Origin: Phlebopus portentosus
Lineage: Eukaryota > Basidiomycota > Agaricomycetes > Boletales > Boletinellaceae
Direction: 5' to 3'
Length of the DNA stretch: 64,000 nucleotides
NCBI GenBank assembly: GCA_037892935.1
Contig: JAYXKI010000005.1
Span: forward strand, 1,116,001-1,180,000
Shown piece by piece: positions 54,902-64,000 of the stretch. The notes under the pieces were generated by a model. That model was not told the origin of the DNA. It ran no database searches and saw only the letters and a program-made list of their open reading frames with translations. Positions within the stretch are counted from its first letter, which is position 1; every line of letters begins with the position of its first letter. The position numbers and the translations under genes were made by a program.

Positions 54902-57900
54902 CTACCGATCTGGAGCAGTGGGAATGTCGGGAGAGACGAAAGAATCAAGAGCGAAATCAAATGGTGGGGTGCTGGAAAACCCTGATTGCTGCATGAACCG
55001 ACGCCAGTCCTCCGTGCTGACCGTCTCGTTCAACACGACATCCGGAGCAGAGCCAGTCATGCCCGCACCTTCATCATAGGGAATGATGGGAACGTCTGCC
55101 GAATCGTAGGAGACGCTCGGCATTGACATAGATTGTGGAGGATAAGCACCGGCAGGCCAATCGGTGGTAAGTGGCGTTTCTCCAGCCTGGTGTTCATTGT
55201 TGAAAACGTTAAGTGGGTTAGGGTGTTGAAAAGCATAAGAGCCGAGCATTCCCTCGAGCTCTGCTAGCCATGCATCTGAATCAGCCTGAGATGTGCGAGA
55301 AGTACCAGTACTCTGAGTGTGTTCACGCAGAGATCGGCTGCTCTGAAACTCTATAGGTGCGGTGTACTGCTGATTGCGAGCAGCTAACGGGTTGCTAAGA
55401 GGGAGCGAATTATCAAAGCAGTTGGGCTCTCGCAAAGTCTCCATATAGTTTTCTGCGCTAGGTAATAAGTTCTGGCCAGGCGAGACAAAACCATTATGAT
55501 CAGCCGATGAAGATACGCTGCGTCGTTCGATGATCCGTGTGGTGCCACGGAGAATTAATAGTTCCTCATCTGCTTCATCAGTTTCTTTCCGAATTGTTGG
55601 AAGTGTTGTTTGTGGTGTTGCCGTATCGTTGTTGGTTGGGTGTTGTGTACGTGGTTGACTTAGCGCATCGATGGCCTTTTCCCGTATTCGACGAAGGAGG
55701 GGCTGTGAAGGTCAAATGGAAACAAAACTGCCGTTAGTTTTCATTCCTGACTCGAAACCAAAGCTTGGAAGCGGAAAACGCACAAGTCCGTGCTTTGCCA
55801 CTTTATGATCACCAAACTTCTCATACAACGCGATGGTGTACTCGAGCTCGACGAATGCCAAGGTCGCAAAACTCACCGACGGACCCAGAGACGCAACTGC
55901 ACCAGCTATGACCTGAACATTTCTGTGAGTAATTTTTGGGGCGAAGAAGACAAGAACCCTACTCCACAGGTCAAGGATAGCGACCAGATCTGCCAGACGC
56001 GTAGAGTAGTGAGATACATCACATGCATATGCTCGCGACACATGCGTATAACTTTGGATGCACTTCTGTACGTCGCGAGGAATGACGCCGCAAACGGACT
56101 TCGCATTGGATTGTCCGGGAAATCCAGAATCGCCCGCGCAAAGAAATTGCGATGGATATACATCAACGCTTCTTCCCTGCACCAAACGGTGAGCAGAGGA
56201 TAAATTTTATGGAGTTCTTCATCTACACCCAAGCCGCCTTCCTGAAGCTGGTGTTCGATCGCAAAGGGGTGCAGCGCAAAATCCCGAATCTTGCGATCCA
56301 GCTCGAGCACCTCACGATACCTCAACGGACGTGCCGAACTCAATTTTTCGCATATATCTGCGGCGATGTCGCGCAAGAAACGATACCTCCACTGAGAAAC
56401 TGAGAGGAAAGATCTGTAAAGATGGAACTAAGATGGAAGGATGAAGAAGGCGCACCGCTTTCAATGACCTCCCCATCTTCTCCGATGCGTGCAAAAGTGT
56501 CACTTGGGAATTCGCAATCAACGACACAGGACCTGAATATTGATGGGCGTCCGCTCGCGAGACTCTATAGTGAATTTAACATCATAAGGAGAAATATCAC
56601 TGTAGAGAACCCACCAGCCAGTTATCTATTAAGTAAATCTCCCAGAAGACTCGTCTACGCCGTTCAATCATCTTCGCGTCGAAACCCCATCGAGACGGAT
56701 CTCGATCTACAGCACACAAGCCGATTATTATTGCCACGGGCTGCAGCTCAATACAGAAAATCTAACTCACGGAGACCAATCTGTGTGACTTGCAGTTAAG
56801 TTTTTTTTCCTTGCAATAGTTCTGGATATTGATTAAAACTCACAGATGCAGCCATGCAGGAGCCTAGAGTCATCATCTTCCAGGCATCCTCTTGACTTTT
56901 CTTTTCTCCCGTGTAGCTGTCATACGCCCCAAGCAATAGCAACGTTTGCACGCCCGTCAAGCTCGCACCATGCATGATGCTCTTGACTCCCATTGCTGCT
57001 TTTGCTAATGTGTGATACTGTACCGCTTCGTCGTTTAAAGGATTCTGTGTTAGATCACCAGCAGCGCCGCATGCGAAAAGTACAAAGAGCAACGCGAGAT
57101 CGTGAGCGTGTTCGGCGCGGATGCTTCCAGGGGGAGCTGGCTTGTGACGGGGATAGAATATCGGGACGATCTCGGAAACGAAGCTCGAGCGGTCGACTGG
57201 TGCAGTCAACCATGATAAGTTCCCGAAGAAGGCTTCGCACAGAGCTGTTGCGCGTTCGAATGGCGGTAAGTAGGAGATCAACTGGGAGAGAAGGGATTCC
57301 TCGCTTTGATCGAGGAATAGAGGTGCAAAAGGAAAGGATCTACTTGAATGGATTATTTCTCGACTGAGATGACCAGACTCTGAAGAAGTGATTGGTAATC
57401 GGGCAGGGGCAGAGTTCTCGAGAACCTCCTGTATATGTGATCAGAGGCACAGTCCAAACATTCTAATGATAAGCTTCGTACCATGAGTAAAGCATTCTTG
57501 AGTAAGCCCGTCAGTATATAAAGCATGCAATGATCCAATATTCGACGAACGCACCTCTGAAGCTGCTGGACCCAAATACCGCATTGTCCTACCTTCATCA
57601 ATTGACAATGTCCCAAATGCGGCAAAAGTTGATCTGCTTCCTCTTTCTCCTCCTCCTCCTCCTCGTCGCTTTCGTCATCACTGAGACACTGCTTTATTTC
57701 GAGCAGTTCCTCGGTAAGAAGAGGATGCGATCCGGAGCCACCACGCGCTTCACTCTCCAAGGCGAGTGCGTCTTCGAGAGCGCGAACGCGCTCACTCAGT
57801 AAAGTGGCTTTTCTCTTCCATCGTTCGGAGAAGTGGCTTGAAGTATTCGTTAGAGCACTTCGTGAACTTCGGTTGACGCCTCTTTTGCCTCCTGACGACA

Positions 57901-58266
57901 AGCTATTAGTGATGTTTCATAAATAAGCTCGGCTGCCAGTACATACCTAGTGGACAAAGACTCTCTGCGCCGCGTCTGACGCACGATGAACACGGGATCT
58001 AAATTGTGGTACACTCGCCTTAGACCAATGTCTTGGATTCATGCAGAATACGTGGATGCTCAACCTTCTTATCGCATTTCAACTTGAGTCTGAGTGAATA
58101 GCGTATCGCTAAATCTCAACGTCGCTCATTATTCAAGGAACACGCACCTTCTACAATCCGCGCATGAAACCTCGCCCGACAAGCGTCTGAGCTCGAGCTC
58201 GCGGTCGCGTACCTTGCGTAGCTCCTCAGAACCTGTATTTCTTCTCTTGGTTGTAGTGGGTGCCAT
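54902..58266 (-). pseudogene. Zn2Cys6/fungal_trans transcription factor, tandem copy B, frameshift in the linker
   Basis: Same architecture as copy A: 58266-58148, 58089-58065, 57998-57947, 57891-57555, 57496-57482, 57428-56844, 56780-56771, 56706-56615, 56564-56456, 56399-55963, 55912-55784 and 55702-54902. Exons 1-3, 5, 7, 8, 9 and 11 have the same length as in copy A. The zinc cluster is intact, and so is the C-terminus, which ends TAPDR at 54902. Exon 4 is one base short: copy A and B differ by one base near 57620 (between QLL and the FGTLSIDE block). The frame is lost before the fungal_trans region, so a full-length protein cannot be made without correction. Confidence 0.85.
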
Positions 58267-60379
58267 ATCAAAAAGCGCATCTATCGGTACAGTATCAAGC
58301 AGCTTGCTTGTAATCGAGCTTTGATTACAGCATTGAGATATATTTGGGGGATGGGCACTCTACAGCAGTGGGAGTAGTGGTTGATTCGACGCAAGATACG
58401 TGGTGTTCTCAGATACGTTGTGATCGACGGTCGTCCGAATTTCAGGCTCCGATCAACCTCATCTCGGACCGTGAATATTAATTCGCTGTCACCCTTCCAT
58501 CTAGGGCGGTTGTTTCAAAATCAAGGGAAGCCCATAGAATGAAAGTCTGCACAAAAAAGAAAGGACGACTTGACTTTTGATGCATCGGCCTTTTCAAAGC
58601 GCAGAAAAGATGTTGCGCGGTTAGTATGGGTGGACTATATAACTACAAAAGGACTTGAGAGCTTTTCGTACAAGGAAGGTTTACATATCCATTCATAATA
58701 TTTCATGCTATAAATTTCAGGCCGAGAACGTTTCGGAACTCCTTCGAATATCAATGATCCGTCTGCGAAATAATTTGAATAAGTATGGGAAATGCGCTGA
58801 TAGCATTTACACTACACGTCGACTTTCCGAAATGCAGTGTGCAGTCAGGAATCGATTCACTTATTCAACCGGTCCCTCAGATACGTGAGGCTGAAGGCGG
58901 TGTTGCATCACACGAACCGTCGCCTGAACTAGCTCGCCGTGTTCCGCGTTTCGTTAGAGGATGAATATTGATTCCTCATGCTTAACATGAGAACGTTCTG
59001 CGGCGCCTCTGTTATGCGATCGCCGCCATGAAAAAGAAAAGAAACTCAAAATCGATAGGATATAGGCGGAGTTCGGCCCTTTAAAGAGCAGTGAAATCCA
59101 GCTGGATACTACTTCAAGGCATTTTAGATGCATGTATCGATAGAGGCGGCGCCCAAAAGATGTTGCGGACATATATAGCATTGAGATCAGGAGAGTTGCT
59201 GCAAGTGACATACAGAGGTCGAAGTCAACAGGGTGCGAGCGCTGATTTTTGGGTGGTTTCCTTTGCTACGATGACTTCATAATGAAAGTGATGGCCGTAA
59301 CTTTCGTATAGACGCAAAGGTTACGAAAGTAAGTAGTGTTGATGAAGGCATGTCCTATCGATAGACCGAGAGGCGATGCAGGTGTAAATTTCAGAGGGAG
59401 AGAAGACAAGTGTCTGTCGGCACCGTACAGAGTAGAATTTTAAGTCGGCAAATCAAATCACTCGGGTATTCCGAGTTGCTCGGGATGTTAGTGATCCAAT
59501 GAAGTAACTATCCGTATTCATGTGAGGATCTGAAGGCATGGACGGCACGGCATTATCTGAGACAAATGTTGTTCGGCCGGCAACTGTAGTGTAGCATTCA
59601 AAGGTTAGCGACTCGAAGATCTTCCCGGCAGCTGCTTTGTGCCGCGTGTCTATGCACGAAAAGTGAAAACTTCCGCGAAGGCAACCTTCACCATTAGACA
59701 TTTCGTGCAGCAGCCAAGGGAAGTAGTTTCTACGCGAAATTGTGCTTTCCTAGAATGGTAAGCGTTATGAAGGGCGCTGACCGACGCCGATCAGAGAAAG
59801 CGGCGCTGTGATGGTTGCCGATCGATCTGCACCTCTACCCTGAACTTGAACCTGAAGCGACCTTCCTCCCTCACAACTTTAGCTTCGATGTGATGTGAAA
59901 GCAAACCAAACAGCCTTTAAGAATATCTGAGAGTTACAGTTGATTGCGATACCTGCCGGAGTTCTACACTTTACTTTCAAACCTGATGGCCGCCTGCTGG
60001 ACTTGAGGCGGGCGCATGAACTAACTAGCTCTTGCTTACGTCTAATTTCCATTTCTATCGCATCGATCGCATTTATTACTTACCTGACGCCCGGGCGGGA
60101 CTGCCCGCCACACTAACTGCTACTGGGCTGGCATCTACGTACGCCGCTCGTCCGAACCGAATCTCTGCTTTCAATTCACATAAATATCACTACCATCATG
60201 TATCCTCCCTCTCTCAGTCTTTCCTCTCTCGCCACACCCTCCCTCCCCGCCCTTCAATCCTCCTTCCCCGCCCTTCAATCTTCCTTCCCCTTCGTCGACT
60301 TCTTCGTCGGCACTCCATCCTATCCGTCGTCCATTCGTCCTGTGTCCCTATAGATTGCCGATAGTTGTCAAACCGGCCC
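58267..60379. other. Long gene-free stretch upstream of glyoxal oxidase
   Basis: 2.1 kb without a supportable gene. Near its right end it turns pyrimidine-rich (about 60200-60300), as many agaricomycete promoters do before the transcription start, with a repeated CCCCGCCCTTCAATC block. The left part resembles the upstream region of TF copy A. The remaining open frames are short and without signatures. Confidence 0.45.
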
Positions 60380-62916
60380 ATGACCTCTTCTAACGCTCGT
60401 ACGAGCAGGTCCTCGCTGCTCGTCGCATGCCTTGTCTTCGTAAGTACAACATGGGCTCAAGCACCTACACAGTCTGCTCCTGGCCAGCCCCAACGCTCAG
60501 GAACCGTCGGCTCGTTTGATATTGTCGGCAATTCAATCGTCAGCGCTCAACAGGTTCGGAATCCCTCTTTTGGATTGAACTTTGTGGATCGCGGTGCTAA
60601 CGGATGTATAGTTGTTTCTTGGCACCCTCAAGAAGGTCTATATTGTCGACAAGGTGGAGAACAATCCTACTCAGGTTAACGGACATCCTGCTTGGGCTGC
60701 TGGTATGCTGTTTACCGCAAATAGCGAGCCCGCCGTTTCTGACTTGTCGCTAAGAGTATTCAATTGACGATGACACTGGACGACCAATGGACGCTGTTAC
60801 GAACTCATTCTGTGCTGTACGTTCTTGAATATTATCTACGCCGCCTTCATGCTAATGAGTCTTAGGGAGGAAATGTTCTCGGGAATGGCACATGGGTCAA
60901 TGCTGGAGGGAATCAAGCAGTGACGTGGGGAGGTACGTTCTACAAATCGGTATATCAAATGTCCGATTCTCAGTTTCTGTTTCAGGATTAACGGCGAACA
61001 GCCAGAATGGTGGTGGTCCCTATGATGATCCTGACGGTGGCCAGTCTCTTCGGTACGTACAAATTTATTCAGCCCCGCCCTTCGGTACGTTCCTCTTATC
61101 ATGCTCGCTAGTCTCCTTGATCCTTGTGATGACGAGAGCTGTGACTGGGTGGTTCATGGGGATAATGCCATGACAACACGCAGATGGTACCCCACACTGT
61201 AAGAAATCTCCCTTCGACAAGACAACTACGAGACTCACCCAAGTGTATTTCCTTATTAGCGAGACCCTAGAGGATGGTAGTATGTTCATTGTGGGTCCCT
61301 AGATGTTCCATGTACTCCAGAATTCGCAGACTAACTTCAGGTATTCCCTTCTACTCGGCATTAGATCGGTGGCGATACATTTGGTGGTTTCGTCAACAGC
61401 GAAGCGATCAATAACCCGACATACGAGTTCTTCCCGTCTCGTGGCGACCCTATCACCACGGATATTCTCACATCAACCTTACCCGCGAACCTTTACCCGA
61501 TCACGTTCCTGCTCCCGTCAGGCAACTTGCTCATTCAGCTGAACTGGGCAACATGTAAGTTTATCGTTTGTCAACTAAGTTTGTTGCCTGATGAATGAAT
61601 TTATGACCCATAGATCTTCTGGATTATAAGACACAGAAGGAAACTCAATTGGACGATATTCCAGGTGTGTTTCTATTTATAGCCTGCGCTATTTGGGGAA
61701 TTTCATTGACGGTTGACTTTGCCCGTTGCACTATGCAGATGCCGTAAGGACATATCCGGCGAGCGCTGGAACGGCAATGCTTCCCCTCACACCCGCGAAC
61801 AATTGGACCGCAACTGTCCTGTTCTGCGGTGGAACAGATATCCAGCCTAGCCGGTGGACAACAGATTGGAATATTGCCGCCTATGCCGCATCGGACTCGT
61901 GCGTCAGACTTACGCCGGATGTTTCTGGATCTTATGAGGAGGACGACCCGTTGCCTGAGGGTCGGGCTATGCCGAGTATGGTCTTGTTGCCGAATGGCAA
62001 GATCTTTACTGTCAATGGCGCAAAGACTGGCGTTGCTGGGTACGGGAACGATTCTTGGGCGATTGGACAATCGTATGCGGATAATCCAGTCATGGCGCCC
62101 GCGATGTACGATCCAAATGCAGCGGCGGGTTCGCGCTGGTCCCAGGATGGGCTTTCACCTAGCACAATCCCGCGCATGTATCATTCTTCTGCGACTTTGC
62201 TTCCAGATGGTTCTGTCTTCGTTACTGGCTCGAACCCGAATGCGGATTATAACGTCGGTGTGACGTACCCGACAGAATACCGCGTCGAGCGCTTCTATCC
62301 TTCATATTTCAACGAACGGCGCCCTCAGCCCCAGGGTCTCCCTACGACGCTTTCTTACGGCGGCGCTTACTTTAACGTGACGCTGTCGAAGGATGATGTG
62401 TTTGGGAACTCGAACAATGTGCAGAGTGCGACGGTTGTAGTGGTCCGTACTGGCTTTTCTACGCATGCGCTAAGCATGGGCCAGCGAATGTTGCAGTTGG
62501 AGAACACTTATACTGGTTCAAATGACGGAGGCGCGGTCTTGCATGTCAGTCAGATGCCGCCGAAACCAGCAACTTTTGCCCCTGGACCTGCTTGTACGTT
62601 CCCTACACTCATCTGACCATATACAAATTAAATCACTTTATTATCTATTCCAGTACTCTTTGTTGTCGTCAACGGCGTCCCCTCTGTTGGCGTGCAAGTC
62701 ATGATCGGATCCGGACAGATCGAAACACAGCAGACTGCTGCAGTTGTTGAGTTGCCTTCCGCGAGCCTTGCTACTAGTTCAGCAAGCGGCGATCGATCTC
62801 AATCAACTGCTCGAAACAGTACTAGTGGTGCTATTTCTTCTATACCGACCGGACTCTTCTACCTGAACTATATTATACCCTTCATGACAATTTTCTTCTC
62901 GTCTTTATTGTCATGA
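60380..62916 (+). CDS. Glyoxal oxidase-type copper radical oxidase, secreted and probably GPI-anchored
   Basis: Eleven exons (60380-60553, 60612-60702, 60755-60816, 60866-60932, 60986-61052, 61112-61198, 61260-61290, 61365-61554, 61614-61664, 61739-62593, 62654-62916) give 645 residues. A signal peptide ends near residue 27 (LLVACLVFVSTTWAQA). The family active site is visible: NSFCAGGN (Cys about 108) and TTRRWYPT (Tyr about 180), which form the Tyr-Cys radical cofactor, plus RMYHSSATLLPDGSVFVTG (Tyr 421, His 422) and a late FSTHALSMGQR (His about 516) as copper ligands. It oxidises aldehydes such as glyoxal to acids and makes H2O2 for peroxidases. A Ser/Thr-rich tail and hydrophobic end (YIIPFMTIFFSSLL) suggest a GPI anchor. 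Confidence 0.93.
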
Positions 62917-64000
62917 ACACTTTTTTTGAGTGGACCGTTTTTTACCGAGTGAGATTTCTTCCTCAGTGGACTGTTGGCTATGTATAAACTCGTCTTTGGC
63001 TAATAACGCCGTGCTGTCCCTACATCGTACCATTTTTCTCTGTTCATTGTTTCATTGTAGCTTTTCTCTTGTTTTCGTTTACTCTCCATTGGAACATTAC
63101 CGTCTTCTGAAGGTACACTACTAGTAGCTTTGTCTTATTTTTCTTCTTTAGGACTACTTTATCGGACTCCCTACTTGCATTTATACCTCGCATATATTCT
63201 TAGTTGTCAATACCCATTCAATCATTTTTGTGCTTTTTAAAACTTACCAAGGCTACATGGTACGGTAGTGCATACATACAAACCTATATGGGTATACAGG
63301 GGGGGAGGGGGTACCATAATTAATCGAAATAGGAGTAGAGTTTCGGACCTACGAGCGAAAAGTTATGTTTCTCTGTTCGCTTCTTCAGCATGATGGCATG
63401 GAAGGAAGAAACGTTTGACTTCCTCGCGATGGTGCGTGCGGCAGACAGTTATATGATTAAATTCGGAAGCGAGTTGCTTCTTGACTGGCATTGGGGACTG
63501 AATGATTATGGACAACGTGAACGTGCGGGAAGGCAGAAGAGGTCGAGACCGACTGCGGAGTGAACGAGCTTTATCTGATTCTTGATGACCCGTCCCAAAT
63601 TTAAAGGAGTGATCGACGTGGTCCAGTGTATATGTGATCAAGAGATTGTGTCCGCCGTCATGTCGAGCGTAGAGCTGCTAGGGTTCATTCGATGGTCTGC
63701 CTTATTTCCGTCCGATGCCCTGGACATTTCGAGAGAACGCGAAAAGTGCATTTGACAGACTATCAGGATCATCGTTGAGATGAGTGGAAGCAATCCTTGC
63801 GGGATAGGTATGAAGATGTTACATGATCAAGCAGATAGCTAGCGCAGCGTGGAATTGTGCGTGCAACAGACAGACAACGAATGACGTCGAGATGATGCTA
63901 TAGAGGAGCTTCGCGTTGCGAGAAGAGGTACACACGACAGACATGCTACGAGTCAGCTTTAAGAGTTAAGATGCATGTCTGACAGAACTAGGCCCGTGCT
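62917..64000. other. 3' flank of glyoxal oxidase, no gene recognised
   Basis: About 1.1 kb. The first part is the 3' UTR and terminator region of the oxidase gene. A G-rich run sits at about 63300-63310. No coding signature on either strand. Confidence 0.45.

Noticed and set aside
58655..58888. Short open frames in the region between TF copy B and glyoxal oxidase
   Set aside because: No conserved blocks and no consistent exon pattern; probably chance frames in promoter sequence.
63363..63641. A 92-residue open frame at the right edge on the minus strand
   Set aside because: No recognisable motif, composition of non-coding DNA and no splice structure; not supported as a gene.

Overview
The window looks like an agaricomycete (mushroom-forming basidiomycete) chromosome segment. 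Genes carry many short introns (mostly 48-77 bp, GT-AG). The families fit: a copper radical (glyoxal) oxidase, BTB proteins, a DUF6699 protein, Zn2Cys6 factors of basidiomycete type and chromodomain Ty3/gypsy retrotransposons. Most gene models below were assembled by eye from splice sites, and exon lengths were checked to sum to a whole number of codons.

Region 1 (1-15.4 kb) is housekeeping-rich: the 5' end of a Zn2Cys6 regulator, an OsmC/Ohr peroxidase, malate synthase, GET1, two BTB genes plus a decayed third copy, mitochondrial methionyl-tRNA synthetase head-to-head with the DENR/TMA22 translation factor, and a small conserved unknown.

Region 2 (16.4-36.0 kb) is a nested transposon island. 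Two nearly identical Ty3/gypsy elements lie in opposite orientation: copy A (+) is broken and copy B (-) is intact with identical LTRs. The 1.7 kb between them and the 1.8 kb to the right of copy B are the two halves of one DNA transposon with 156-bp terminal inverted repeats. That transposon carried a DDE transposase and a second gene. Copy B's family inserted into it, and an inversion between the two retroelements then flipped the transposase half; the target-site duplication GATGG is now split between the two copies. Beyond this lie the 5' remnant of a Rom2-type RhoGEF gene and a solo LTR with a perfect TAGGT duplication inside it. The retroelement shows a -1 frameshift signal, an apparent self-priming site and a probable intron that supplies the Gag start codon.

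Region 3 (36.6-48.1 kb) holds a DUF6699 gene, ribosomal protein eL39, an ER FKBP ending in KDEL, an NKAP-family splicing protein, a small-heat-shock-domain protein with a long low-complexity N-terminus, and an AFG1-type mitochondrial ATPase with an apparent one-base frameshift.

Region 4 (48.1-58.3 kb) is a tandem duplication of a Zn2Cys6/fungal_trans regulator. Each copy carries a different one-base deletion, and both keep two microexons (15 and 10 nt). An apparently intact Tc1 element sits between them.

Region 5 (58.3-64 kb) has a long non-coding stretch and then a secreted, probably GPI-anchored glyoxal oxidase. I saw no rRNA, CRISPR array or convincing tRNA.
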